Origin: Pegoplata infirma
Taxonomy: Eukaryota; Arthropoda; Insecta; Diptera; Anthomyiidae
DNA: 64,000 nucleotides
Assembly: GCA_963921195.1 (NCBI GenBank)
Contig: OY992539.1
Location: forward strand, 216,362,314 to 216,426,313
Direction of reading: 5' to 3'
Under the pieces are notes generated by a model that was given only the letters and a program-made list of their open reading frames with translations, was not told the origin of the DNA and ran no database searches. Below are positions 25,001-32,406 of this stretch, one piece after another (within the stretch, counting starts at the first letter, position 1; every line of letters starts with the position of its first letter). The translations under genes were made by a program, and so were the position numbers.

Positions 25001-26232
25001 AGAAGTTTGAAGTCATGCACTTGGACCCAAGGAATTAGGACATGCCGGTTTTTTCGGCCCGCCCCTTTTTGAAGGCATGGATATAAAAAATATCTAAAAT
25101 AAGGATAAAACTGTATTTTTTACTGCAAAAAGCATAACAAATGAATTTGTAGCCATTTTAAGCTAGAAGGATATGGGTTGTTCATGGGTGATTCAAGTTA
25201 TTCATGTGTGATTCACGTGACTCACGCGTGAGTGTGACTGAAACTCAATTTTACTCACGTGATCTTAAGTGGAGAAAAAATTTGGTGAGTGTGCGTGAGT
25301 AAGATTTTCGCTTGAGTGAGTGTGCGTGAATCAATTATTTGCGTGTTTACGTAATTAATTTTCCCTTCATATTTCTTTTCGTAACAAAAAAAATCAAACA
25401 GAAATTATAAAATTTGGCTAAACTTAAAATTTTGTGCCGAAGAAAGCAAACAAATTGTGTAAAATGAGGGTAAACTTAACATTTTGCTAAAATTTTTTTT
25501 AGTTTTTTGACATTTTAAATTTTGAATTTTTTATAAAGAGTTGCGTGAGCAAAGCTTGTGTGAGTGTACGTGAGTATGAGTTGTATTTAATTTACTCACG
25601 TGATTGTGAGTGTGAGTAGAAAAAATATGCCCGTGAGTGATGCGGGCAAATTCTTGTCGTGAGTGTGTGTCAAAAGACACTCACGCGCCCATCTCTAGTC
25701 TGGGCTTTTGCGTGGTCAATATATAACGGGATCTCCAGTTATTCTTCGTGGCTTCTAATCTATAGCAATATTTGGGATAAGCTAAAATTAATTGTTACTG
25801 CCGTTTTAGTCCTGGTAACTTGGACAGAAAAATAAATGGTCTATCATTTATTTGGAATGTGAACGCTGAAGAAGGATGAAATAATCTCAAATCGTTGAAA
25901 AAAATCTGAAATTGTTATTGTGGAATACCTTCTATATGAAATGCATCTACATTAAGTAATATCAAAATTTCTTTCGTTTGACTCTCCAAACCCCGCCGCC
26001 AAATAAAAACAATAAAAAAGAACAATTTTTCAACAAAAAAAAAAACTCATACATACAAATTAATAAAAACAAAGTGTTTTATTTTATACATACCATCCAA
26101 TGCTGCTATCTTCTCTTCTCCTTCGGTTAAATCCTCACCAGACGTCGCCAATGCTAAATGGCATGCATTGTATATAACCAGCAGTAGTAACATAAGCCTC
26201 CAAAGGCTCTTGGTATTATTATGTGTAAGCAT
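951..26232 (-). CDS. Plod: Procollagen-lysine 2-oxoglutarate 5-dioxygenase / collagen glycosyltransferase, 5' eight exons (3' end outside window)
   Basis: Exons on the minus strand in coding order: 26232-26094, 22212-22127, 20517-20378, 16467-15936, 15857-15604, 15194-15093, 15004-14879, 1077-951. All junctions are GT-AG and phases chain without error (1506 nt, 502 residues). The product starts with a hydrophobic signal peptide ([16 protein letters not shown] within residues 12-30), as expected for an ER-lumen enzyme. Recognisable PLOD stretches are [31 protein letters not shown] and the acidic-aromatic block after it (N-terminal glycosyltransferase-like domain), [11 protein letters not shown] (second GT-like domain), [20 protein letters not shown] and [15 protein letters not shown]. 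In the family the C-terminal Fe(II)/2-oxoglutarate hydroxylase domain follows about here, so some 220 residues are missing at the left. The enzyme hydroxylates collagen lysines and can glycosylate hydroxylysine. Introns 4 and 6 are tiny (78 and 88 bp), while intron 7 is 13.8 kb and contains two nested genes. Family assignment is very secure; substrate use is inferred from the family. Confidence 0.95.
1535..4660 (+). CDS. Secreted single-immunoglobulin-domain protein, nested gene A
   Basis: Six exons: 1535-1616, 1683-1789, 3473-3554, 3622-3689, 4441-4516, 4578-4660 (498 nt, 165 residues). All introns are GT-AG and the phases match. Residues 1 to about 27 are a signal peptide ([12 protein letters not shown] core). 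Residues 28-63 are a basic, Gly/Arg-rich linker ([16 protein letters not shown]). Residues 64-165 are one I-set-like Ig domain with Cys87, Trp99 (ITWFKDG) and Cys143 in DAGYYEC. The protein ends a few residues after the last Ig strand with no transmembrane segment or GPI signal, so secretion is predicted. An AATAAA lies at 4678-4683. The layout resembles one-Ig secreted proteins of the OIG/ZIG kind, but no specific orthologue is claimed. The gene lies antisense inside Plod intron 7, and its second intron holds two piggyBac-like elements. Confidence 0.88.
2044..2314. mobile_element. piggyBac-like MITE, TTAA-flanked
   Basis: The element starts CCCTTTCCTGT and ends GGTCGTCAAAGGG, with TTAA at 2040-2043 and 2315-2318. 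The right half (about 2150-2314) is inverted relative to the left end of the element at 2757-3262, so the two are relatives. It lies in intron 2 of nested gene A. Confidence 0.65.
2757..3262. mobile_element. piggyBac-like MITE, TTAA-flanked
   Basis: The termini CCCTTTGACGACCA and TGGTCGTTAAAGGG are inverted repeats. They are bounded by TTAA at 2753-2756 and 3263-3266, the invariant target of piggyBac transposases. No coding capacity; 506 bp. Confidence 0.75.
4661..6270. other. Plod intron 7 between nested gene A and the first hAT-like MITE
   Basis: AT-rich DNA without a recognisable exon. An imperfect inverted repeat around TTCACATRAAAATKTG is visible at about 5045-5100 and 5220-5280. No gene was recognised. 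Confidence 0.5.
6271..6583. mobile_element. hAT-like MITE copy 1
   Basis: Terminal inverted repeats TAGTGTCCGACCGAATA at both ends and a perfect 8-bp target duplication CAGATTAT at 6263-6270 and 6584-6591. The interior is built of repeated TTCGGCTTCGGCC and GGCCGAATA palindromes and a shared AT-rich core. It is 313 bp and non-coding. A second copy is at 13230-13600. Confidence 0.88.
6957..7262. mobile_element. Short inverted-repeat element (GCGTCCCGAA termini)
   Basis: AGCGTCCCGAAATTTAA on the left faces GCGGAATTCGGGACGCGC on the right. The region between is AT-rich with no frame of note. Boundaries and target duplication are not resolved. Confidence 0.45.
7966..10611 (+). CDS. Secreted single-immunoglobulin-domain protein, nested gene B (paralogue of A)
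   Basis: Three exons: 7966-8139, 10053-10202, 10453-10611 (483 nt, 160 residues), all phase 0. Residues 1-22 form a signal peptide ([13 protein letters not shown]). A strongly basic run ([12 protein letters not shown]) and a short polar linker follow. The Ig domain spans residues 59-160 with Cys82, Trp94 and Cys138 in the same spacing as gene A; by hand about 60 of 102 Ig residues are identical and no gap is needed. Two introns of gene A inside the Ig domain are absent here, and the signal-peptide intron is also absent. A polyadenylation signal AATAAA is at 10817-10822. The 1.9-kb first intron is mostly an ACATTTATGAAA-type AT repeat. Nested antisense in Plod intron 7. Function unknown beyond a likely extracellular binding role. 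Confidence 0.88.
8690..9960. repeat. Degenerate AT-rich tandem repeat (about 20-bp ATAACATTTATGAAATTT unit)
   Basis: Dozens of imperfect copies of ATAACATTTATGAAATTTTT and close variants, clearest at 9490-9640. They fill most of the first intron of nested gene B. Confidence 0.75.
11386..11935. mobile_element. MITE with TAA target duplication (PIF/Harbinger-like)
   Basis: The left end GTGTGCAATTACAATTCTGG is matched in reverse complement by the right end, and a TAA triplet flanks both sides (11383-11385, 11936-11938). Internally, GGCGTTGGCTTTGAATTTTG recurs in both orientations. The TWA-type 3-bp duplication suggests PIF/Harbinger mobilisation, by inference. Confidence 0.7.
12402..12926. mobile_element. 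CCCTGTTCTCAC-terminus MITE, copy 1
   Basis: TACCCTGTTCTCACGAGCAG on the left mirrors GTAAGTGAGAACAGGGTA on the right. It is nearly identical along its length to 40380-40907. TA immediately flanks the CCCTG/CAGGG ends in both copies. The 77-residue frame inside is shared by both copies but changes near its start and end, so it is not taken as coding. Confidence 0.8.
12955..14765. repeat. ACTCACGTGA-rich dispersed element, interrupted by hAT-like MITE copy 2
   Basis: Motifs of the form GAGTGAGTA, CTCACGTGAGCGTGAG and ACTCACGTGAACGTG recur at 12995, 13935-14030 and 14640-14755, ending in GCCATCTCTAG. The same motifs and the CCATCTCTAG end occur at 25180-25700. This suggests a dispersed family whose limits are uncertain. 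Confidence 0.4.
13230..13600. mobile_element. hAT-like MITE copy 2
   Basis: Same termini (TAGTGTCCGACCG... CGGTCGGACACTA) and same interior as 6271-6583, with a perfect 8-bp duplication GATTTTAT at 13222-13229 and 13601-13608. It is 371 bp; the extra length is interior AT-rich sequence. Confidence 0.88.
14879..16467 (-). CDS. Plod: Plod exons 4-7
   Basis: Four closely spaced exons (16467-15936, 15857-15604, 15194-15093, 15004-14879) encode the bulk of the GT-like and accessory domains. They include the region around SAEKYCWPD, a long variable acidic segment ([12 protein letters not shown]), and FVDADVQ. The acceptor tract of the intron between exons 6 and 7 is a TTTTA microsatellite at about 15007-15036. 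Exon 7 ends in phase 2 at 14879 and can only be completed by the exon at 1077-951. Confidence 0.93.
16713..16850. mobile_element. Short MITE with GGCATTCACACT termini
   Basis: GGCATTCACACTAGC on the left faces GCAAGTGTGAACGCC on the right, about 138 bp apart, in Plod intron 3. The TTCACAC core is shared with several other small elements in this window. Confidence 0.5.
16890..17285 (-). mobile_element. mini-me-like element, minus orientation, damaged
   Basis: Read on the minus strand from 17285 it begins TATACCCTCCAACCACGG and shows the conserved tract TTTGTCATTCCGTTTGTAAC, then a GGGACCCCATAAAGTA block and a GTCCGTCTGTCTTTG remnant. The other end is AT-rich and poorly defined, with a (G)10 run near 16918. 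It matches the fuller copy at 27528-28066. Confidence 0.65.
17440..17825 (+). repeat. S1 satellite block in Plod intron 3, left of a transposon insertion
   Basis: About ten units of TCTCAGATTCTGAGACA plus TTTTTCCTATATAGAAAAAG. Individual units carry substitutions. The block resumes at 19995 after the inserted element. Confidence 0.9.
18537..18736. mobile_element. 200-bp near-perfect palindromic MITE (ATGTGGGAACC termini)
   Basis: ATGTGGGAACCTTAAACAAT reads inward from 18540 and its complement ends near 18733. The palindromic arms continue about 80 bp (CAAAATTTGTCCAAAAAA, TTTTCATTTGCAAAAG). The opposite arm of the host foldback element lacks it, giving an empty-site comparison. Confidence 0.8.
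18738..19192. mobile_element. MITE with GGTGATTCAGTCACGACCCG termini
   Basis: GGTGATTCAGTCACGACCCG near 18742-18761 and its reverse complement ending CACCCTGTATA near 19190 bound about 450 bp of non-coding sequence. It occupies the centre of the long-arm foldback element. Confidence 0.65.
19995..20345 (+). repeat. S1 satellite block, decayed, right of the transposon insertion
   Basis: About nine degenerate units (for example GTATCAGAATCTGACACA, GTCTTAAGATTCTGACTG) with TATAGAAAAAG spacers. It ends about 30 bp from Plod exon 3. Confidence 0.75.
20378..20517 (-). CDS. Plod: Plod exon 3
   Basis: A 140-nt exon encoding [18 protein letters not shown] and then a helix leading to TIILFTD. Acceptor TTTAG and donor GTAAG are clear. 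The exon lies a few tens of bases beyond the decayed right flank of an S1 array. Confidence 0.92.
21400..21485. repeat. Short tandem repeat in Plod intron 2
   Basis: Two to three copies of TTTAATTTCGAATTAAAAAT followed by CGAAAGT. The rest of this intron (20518-22126) is AT-rich; a short inverted pair around CCACCAAAA/TTTTTTGGTG at about 20780-20815 is the only other structure seen. Confidence 0.5.
22127..22212 (-). CDS. Plod: Plod exon 2
   Basis: An 86-nt exon between an acceptor ending TTTCCAG and donor GTAAGT. It encodes the first beta strand of the GT-like domain ([20 protein letters not shown]). The introns on both sides carry S1 satellite arrays. Confidence 0.92.
22283..24017 (+). repeat. 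S1 satellite array, homogenised CACAATC subtype (37-bp unit), Plod intron 1
   Basis: Roughly 45 units of TCTCACAATCTGAGACA plus TTTTTTCTATATAGAAAAAG. The left third is divergent; from about 23060 the units are almost identical. The CACAATC variant breaks the first palindrome (AGATTCT in other arrays) and is confined to this block. Confidence 0.95.
24018..24265. mobile_element. 248-bp foldback MITE (CCCAGT termini) inserted in the S1 array
   Basis: Left CCCAGTTGGGAAAAAAAAAT and right ATTTTTTTTGCCGACTGGG face each other. The arms continue with CACTGCTGAC, AATTGC and CATTTTGAAAAAT-like blocks around a short centre. Satellite sequence resumes directly after it. Confidence 0.75.
24266..24460. repeat. 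S1 satellite remnant with both orientations
   Basis: Four to five units. The first read GAATCTGAGACATTTTTC (forward); near 24350 the reading is CTGAGACTTTTTCGAAAAAA followed by TGTC (reverse). Confidence 0.75.
24885..25065 (+). mobile_element. mini-me-like internal fragment
   Basis: AATATGTCTTATGGT, AAGTTCGWAC, TGTATGTCAAAAGAAGTT and a CTTGGACCCAAGGA block match, in order, 27740-27930 of the fuller copy. Both ends are missing. Confidence 0.55.
25160..25700. repeat. ACTCACGTGA-rich dispersed element
   Basis: Repeated GTGATTCACGTGACTCACG, TTTACTCACGTGA and GTGAGTGTGCGTGAGT motifs, ending ACTCACGCGCCCATCTCTAG. It resembles 12955-14765. It has no coding content and its boundaries are uncertain. 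Confidence 0.45.
26094..26232 (-). CDS. Plod: Plod exon 1 (start codon and signal peptide)
   Basis: The ATG at 26232 opens a frame encoding a short polar N-terminus, then a leucine-rich hydrophobic core typical of a cleaved signal peptide, then acidic residues. The donor GTATGT follows 26094 in phase 1. Exon 2 continues with the conserved [10 protein letters not shown] stretch. The nearest in-frame ATG is used and nothing better lies upstream. Confidence 0.9.
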
Positions 26233-26604
26233 TTTTCGGTTTTTAGTTACTTTTCCGTATTTCTTTATGGTGTGTATTATTTGATATTATATGGCACTTT
26301 ATGGTTAAATTTTTTTATTAAATTTTAATTTAAACCGACATTGCAATTGTTTAATTTTTTTGTAAATTAATGCCCGTTAAAAATTTGTAACAAATATTTG
26401 ATTTTTTTTAAGTTAAATCACTTTTTATTTATGCGACTATTGTTTAGTTTTATTTAAATGCGTTCAAACAGTTCTAAAGCAAATTACTAAATGAATTAAT
26501 ATAAAGGGAAATTTTCTTAGTTAAATATTTTTTTAGTGAAGAGCTAATGAGAGCTTAGTAAAGAGAGGGGAAATATATTTTTAAAAAGAGATAACACCAA
26601 CGAG

Positions 26605-27110
26605 CGGTGTTGCCAGATATTTTTTAACTTTATTTCTAAAAAAATGGGAAAGCTTTTTTAAAAAAAAATATGTATTAAAATTTGAAAAAAATTCTGCAAA
26701 TTGCAGAACATTATAGAATAAAAACATACAGCCTTACCACAGAAAAATAAAATAAATTTAAAATCCACTTTTAATTTTATTTTTATACAAATTCAGCTTT
26801 ACCACAAGAAAATAAAATAAATTTAAAATGAGCTTTTAATTTTATTTCCATACAAATTGTTTTCGTTTTTAAAATCGACTTTAAAAAAATGTATAGAAAA
26901 TTTGAAATTTAAAATAAAACTTTTGTTAAAATAGACTTTTTGTTTTTCGTTGGTACGGGACATAATCTTTAAAAAAACTAAGTGAATTGAGCTAAAAAAA
27001 ATATTTTTTTATTTTTACTTTTCCAAAAAACATTAAAAAAAAAAAAACTATTTTTGCCCCTTAAAATACTTGCAAAAAAAAAAGGGAAAACTTTATATAT
27101 GGCAACACTG
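26605..27110. mobile_element. hAT-like MITE (CRGTGTTGCCA termini)
   Basis: Ends CGGTGTTGCCAGAT and ATATGGCAACACTG with flanking octamers CCAACGAG (26597-26604) and CCAACGTG (27111-27118), an 8-bp duplication with one mismatch. The interior is AT-rich with a duplicated AAAATAAAATAAATTTAAAA block. It lies just upstream of the Plod start, so it could affect the promoter. Confidence 0.7.
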
Positions 27111-27150
27111 CCAACGTGGGAAATTTTTTCAAAAAAAAGTGATGCCAGAT

Positions 27151-28150
27151 CACTGTTGCCAAGTTGGAGGTTTTCCCGCTAAATCTAGCGCTTTTTGTTT
27201 GGATTTAGCGGGGGAAAATTGGTTTTAGCGGGAACGGTGCTTTAGCGGGAAAATCTAGCGCTTTTTGTTTGGATATAGTGAGACAAATTTAGAGGGTTTT
27301 TCTTTTTTTTTCAATCGAAAACGCCAAGTTTGTCGAATTTTAGCGCTTATTTTGTAACTTAGCGGGAGAATTTTATATTTTCCCGCTAAACTTTTTTCGG
27401 CGGTTTCATGCGCGTTTTTAATGAAAAGTAAATTTACGTAGAAAAAAAAATTTTGGAGGTTTTTTTTTAAATTTTTCTTTTTTGTCAATCAAAAATGCCA
27501 AGTTTTCGGCTTTCAGCGCTTTTTATACCCTCCAACCACAGTATGGGGGTATACTCACTTTGTCATTCCGTGTGTAACGCATCGAAATATCGGTCTAGGA
27601 CCCCATAAAGTATATATATTATTGATCAGTGATCCATTCTAAGACATTCTGGCGATGTCCGTCTGTCCGTCCGTCCGTCTGTGGAAGACACGATACAGTC
27701 CAAAGTAAAAGAGCTAGGCTCCCGAAATTTGGCACGAATATGTCTTATGGTATTGGGCTGGTTAAGTTCGAACATGGGCAAAATCGGATCAGGGGGAAAA
27801 AAGTTCCCCTCTTAAGAACTAAACAAACCTCTAAAAAAAAGCCATTTTTAATAGGTTTTTTGTACTTTTGTACTTAGAAAACGAAACATTTTATGTCAAA
27901 AGAAGTTCACAGTCTTGAAGTTGGATCCAGGAAGGTTGTCTCCCACCGACATAACAACCCCCCCAAAAAAAAAAAAAAAAAAAGACGCCCCTGTTTTTTT
28001 TTTTTTTTAACGTGTTGGAGGGTATAATAGATTTGGCACAGCCGAATTTAACACTCTCACTTGTTTTTTGTAATTTAGCGGGAAAATTTTAAATTTTCCC
28101 CGCTAAATTAATTTTTGGCGGTTTTTGGTTAAAAATAGTTGGCAACAGTG
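27151..28150. mobile_element. hAT-like non-autonomous element with a nested mini-me insertion
   Basis: Ends CACTGTTGCCAA and TTGGCAACAGTG with a perfect 8-bp duplication TGCCAGAT at 27143-27150 and 28151-28158. Subterminal TTTAGCGGGAAAATTT motifs recur in both orientations, as is common in hAT elements. Without the nested mini-me it would be about 460 bp. Confidence 0.85.
27528..28066 (+). mobile_element. mini-me (Helitron-related) element, fairly complete
   Basis: Starts TATACCCTCCAACCACAG, continues with TTTGTCATTCCGTGTGTAAC, GACCCCATAAAGTATATATA (the TA tract) and GTCCGTCTGTCCGTCCGTCC (the GTCY tract). The 3' side has TGTTGGAGGGTATAATAGAT. These two proto-microsatellites are the hallmark of dipteran mini-me elements. 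The 82-residue frame across it is an artefact of this conserved sequence. Confidence 0.8.
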
Positions 28151-28449
28151 TGCCAGATGGAAAAATTAGGGAGTTTTTAAACTGTGTATGGAAAAAATTA
28201 CCAGATTCTTTGACATTTTCCGTAAATAGAAGTTCTTAGAAGTGCCTAAACAGCGAGTGTCTAACTCGTGTCTCGACGTAAATCAATAATTTTATTATTT
28301 TCAACATCGATTGACAAGCTTCACCTTCCAGAAAACTGGATTAAAATATGATAAACATCGACGTTAGGCACTCGTTTTTCATTATGAATACTGCCGTGAG
28401 CAGTACTTTTTTAACCATTAGGGCACATGACCAGGGGCCCCAACATTAC

Positions 28450-28767
28450 AAATGTCTCAGATTCTTACACATTATATAGAAGAAATTCGCACTATATAAA
28501 AAGTCTGAAAAACATACAAATTTTTTAAAATAAAAATTCTCAGCTTCTAACATTTTTCGTATAGAAAAAGTTTCAGATTTTGAGAAATTTTTCTGATCGA
28601 AAATTCAGAAAATCTGAGACATTTTTCATATAGAAAAAATCTTAGATTCTGACACATTTTTCGTATAGAAAAAGTCTCAGATTCTGAGAAATTTTTTGTG
28701 TAGAAAAAGTCTCAGATTCTAAGACATTTTTCGTATAGAAAGTCTCAGATCTGAGACATTGTTTGTA
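28450..28767 (+). repeat. S1 satellite block (TTTTTCGTATAGAAAAAG subtype), left part
   Basis: About eight imperfect units of TCTCAGATTCTGAGACA with TTTTTCGTATAGAAAAAG spacers. It is interrupted at 28768 by a TA-flanked element and resumes at 31212 with the same CGTATAG spacer. Confidence 0.85.
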
Positions 28768-29595
28768 TACACCGAAAAAAATCCGTGCAACATTTTACGA
28801 AATAAAATTTCGTACTTACTTGTTTCGTAGAATATACGAAAATTTACTTTATATTACGAAAAAGAAATTAGTCCGGACTTTCGTAAATTTACGAAACATA
28901 CGAAAATATTTCGTAATCATGAAAATTTTTAATTTTCCTGCACGAAAAGTTACGGGTCATTGATAGGTCAAGTGACATGTCAAACGGAACGCAATGACAT
29001 ATCACAAACTTTGAAACCTTTGATATAAAAATGCATAGGACTTACAATAAGAAAATTTTCTTTGAACTTTTTAATGAATTCCTTAATTCCGAAATGCAAA
29101 AAAAAAACCCAAAAATTTTTGTGTCCGAAAAAAAATTTTCGTTAGAAAATTTGTAAAAAAGATTGTTGTTTTTTAAGAAAATTTTAAATAAAATTCTTTA
29201 AAATTGAACGTTTTTTTCTGTAAATTTACAAAAATATACATTTTACTAACTTTTTTATGCTACTTGTAGTATAGGTTTTTTATATTTTGCTATATAGTCT
29301 TGACAAGATCTTGAAGAGATCGAAACACATTTATTTTTGTAATTTACGAATCTATTTTGTGTAATAGAAAATTGTTTCATACTTTTTCTTAAAAACTTTT
29401 AATTTTTACGAAATAATTTTCTAAGCAAAAAGTACGAAATTATTCTTACAATGTACGAAAAATTTCGACCATATAAGACATTTTTTGAAATTTTTATATC
29501 TAATATGTACGAATTTATTTTTGTAATTTACGAAATTATTTTGTATAATATAGAAAATTATTTCGTAAAAACAAAAAAATATTTCGTAGAATGTA

Positions 29596-31089
29596 CACCG
29601 AAAAAAATTCCTGCCTTATATGTACGAAAACGTTCGTACATTGTACGAAAAATTTCGTTGTTTCGCACCACGAAATTCTTGCGTACAATGTACGAAATGC
29701 ACGAAATTTTTTCGTAAAATAAACGAAATTATTTTTGTATTTTACAAAAAAAAATCGTAAAATAAATAATAATTACGAAAATTTTCGTAAAATAAACGAA
29801 ATATTTTTTTTGTTTTACGAAATTATTTCGTAAAATAAACGAAATATTTTTTTTTTTTTTTACGAAAATCTTTTGTAAAAAAAAATCGTTAAATAAACGA
29901 AATTACATGTAAAAATTCTTTCTTGAGAATAAGAACAACGTTTTCAACAGTTTGACAGCAACATTTCCAAGCAATTAATTGTTTCTTCTTAACAGAGACT
30001 TATAAGATTTCATTCATTATTTACAGTGATTTTGTTTAAGGCTACGTTCACACTACAAGAACTTATGATGATATGTTGAGATGATTTCTTTTTGGAGGAC
30101 CACCTCCACACATGTAAAAAAAAAACTTATATCATCAAGCTTCAAATTTTATTTGATCCGATTAGCCTCAAATTTTAATTGATCCTTAAAATAAATAAAA
30201 ACCAAGAGAGAGCTTTTAAGTCGTCTGTGCCGAATTTTTATTACCCCAAATATGTAAAAAAAAATATCAGAGTTATCATTATTGAAATTAATTCTTTATA
30301 CCCACGACCACAATCCCCTGGGTCGAAGCTCATTACTTTAAATTTTTTTTGACATAAAAATGTTTCATTTGTTTAACAAAACAACAAAAAACACTTTAAA
30401 AAAATTGAGTTTTCCAGAGGTTGGTTTAAAGAAATAAAACTTTTTTGCCCACATACGAACTTAACCTGCTGATGACCAAAAGACTTGTTCCGTGGTATGC
30501 GTGTTTTATATAGACGGACATTAATAGAATGCCTTAGGATTTATCATGAATCAATAATACATATACTTTATGGGGTCCCCGACCGATATTTTTTATTATA
30601 CCCCAATACTGTAGTTGGAGGGCATAAAAACACCCTTTAAGCATGCATTTAAAGATTTCTTCTTTTTTCATTAGTTTTGTAAAATTACAAAATTCTTGAT
30701 TATTTTTTTTTTCGTAATATAAAGTCCACTTTCGTATATTTTACGAAATAAGTTTTTACGAATTATTTTCGTAAAAATACGAAAGTCTGTACACTTTTTT
30801 TGTAACATGCAGTCAACATTCGTATATTTTACGAAAGAATCATTTACATTCTTTTTTTCGTTACTTTCGTAAAATTACAAAAGTTTTTACAACATTTTTT
30901 TCGTAATATGTAGTCAACATTCGTAAATATTACGAAAAAAATATTTACTAATCATTTTCGTTACTTTCGTAAAAATACGAAATTCAGTACTAAAGTTTTT
31001 CGTAATATGTAGTCAACTTTCGTGTATTTTACGAAAATAAAAAGTACGAAACTTTTTTTCGTAAAATGTTGCATGGATTTTTTTCGGTG
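29596..31089. mobile_element. Second copy of the CACCGAAAAAAAT MITE, nested and inverted
   Basis: Its left end CACCGAAAAAAATTCCTGCC corresponds to the right end of the outer copy, and its right end (minus strand CACCGAAAAAAATCCATGCA) to the outer left end, so it inserted in the opposite direction. TA at 29594-29595 and 31090-31091. It contains further inserted sequence at about 30050-30640. Confidence 0.75.
30290..30640 (-). mobile_element. mini-me-like fragment, minus orientation
   Basis: Read on the minus strand from 30630: TATGCCCTCCAACTACAG, then GGGGACCCCATAAAGTATAT. A remnant AGACGGACATTAATAGAATG lies on the plus strand near 30515. The segment just left of it (30040-30290) begins CTACGTTCACACTACAAG and is unassigned. 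Confidence 0.55.
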
Positions 31090-31211
31090 TAGTAAACTTT
31101 TTCGTAAGAACTTATAATTTTTACGAAATAATTTCGTAAGCAAAAACTACGAAACTTTTCGTACAATGTACGAAACATTTCGTTCATATAAGGCATGAAT
31201 TTTTTTCGGTG

Positions 31212-31375
31212 TAGAAAAAGTCTCATATTCTACGACATTTTTCGTATAGAAAAAGTCTAAGATTCGAAGACATTTTTCGTATAAAAAGTCTTAGATTCTG
31301 ACACATTTTTCGTATAGAAAAAGTCGTAGATTCTGAGAAATTTTTCGTGTAGAAAAAGTCTCAGATTTTTTTGTG
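31212..31375 (+). repeat. S1 satellite block, right part
   Basis: About four to five imperfect units with the CGTATAG spacer, continuing the block broken by the inserted MITEs. Confidence 0.8.
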
Positions 31376-32406
31376 GGGCCGGGGAAGAAATGTTTTAAAA
31401 CACGTACAAACTTTTTTTTATTAGAAAAAAAAAAAAAATTTCATCAAAAAAAATATTTTTTTTGCCAAATATATTTTTTAACAAAAAAATCTTTTACCAA
31501 TTTTTTCCCCAACAACATTTTTCACATAAAGCGTTTTATGTGTATAAATCAACGTGTTGTTTTGTTATTTTGCACAATACATTTTTTTTCTTTTTATTTA
31601 TTTTTACTGCCCGGTTTCAAATACACGTCATTTTCAAATGCAATTAATTAAAGATTAATTGAAATTCTATTACTCTATTTAAATTTGGAAGATTTCATTT
31701 GAAATAAGAAAATTTTAATTAAAATCCTCAAATATCATATTAAATGTTTGAATTTTGACCGTTTCATAATAAATGGCCAGCACAATTTTCAATGAAATTT
31801 GGTTAAGTAATTGGTCCTCTTGCACCTTAATCAGTAAGATATATTTTGAAAATAACACTTAAAATTTGTTTTATTTTTTTTACCAAAACTTTACTTTTTT
31901 CTTGTTTCCTTTAAATTAAAAAAGACTTTATTTACAAAAAAGACAATGAATAGCAATGGGATGGAAGGAGAAGAATATTTAAAAATTATGGTTATTCAAA
32001 AAACCAAGTATTATTAAAAAATTCTAAACGATTGAAAAAATGTCATAAAATATATTCAAAATTGATAAATATGAAAATGAATTAGTGAAAACGAAAAAAA
32101 AGAAATACAATAATAGCTTAAGAGTGTAAACAAAAAAGATAAATTTTGTTGTTGTAAAAACATAAAAAGAAAAATCTTATTTTCACTGAAAATTAAAACA
32201 AAAATGTGTAATGTAATAGGTATAAGCTAAACAGTTGCATTTAAGTAGGTGGTCTTCGTTTTCCAAAAAAAAATAAAAATAATTTATAATAAAGCATTCT
32301 TTTTAGAGAAACTAAAAAAAAATCTTTAAAATAAACCGTAAACTTCTAGTTTATCATTCATATTTGGCTGTTTAGTTGTTTTCTTTCGTTTCAATATGAT
32401 TGCTTT
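31376..32406. other. Ube3a 3' flank, AT-rich
   Basis: No gene or clear repeat. It contains poly-A/T runs and candidate minus-strand polyadenylation signals (AATAAA at 31932-31927), which would give Ube3a a 3' UTR of roughly 0.5 kb. Confidence 0.5.

Larger units (their letters stand above)
28770..31211. mobile_element. TA-flanked MITE (CACCGAAAAAAAT termini), outer copy
   Basis: The left terminus CACCGAAAAAAATCCGTGCA and right terminus (read inward on the minus strand) CACCGAAAAAAATTCATGCC lie between TA dinucleotides at 28768-28769 and 31212-31213, exactly within an S1 array. The interior is a field of TTTCGTA/TACGAAA inverted motifs. About 950 bp belong to this copy; the rest is the nested copy. 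Confidence 0.8.

Noticed and set aside
27629..27877. 82-residue frame with SVRPSVCGRH
   Set aside because: It reads through the (GTCY)n tract of a mini-me element, which commonly yields such peptides.
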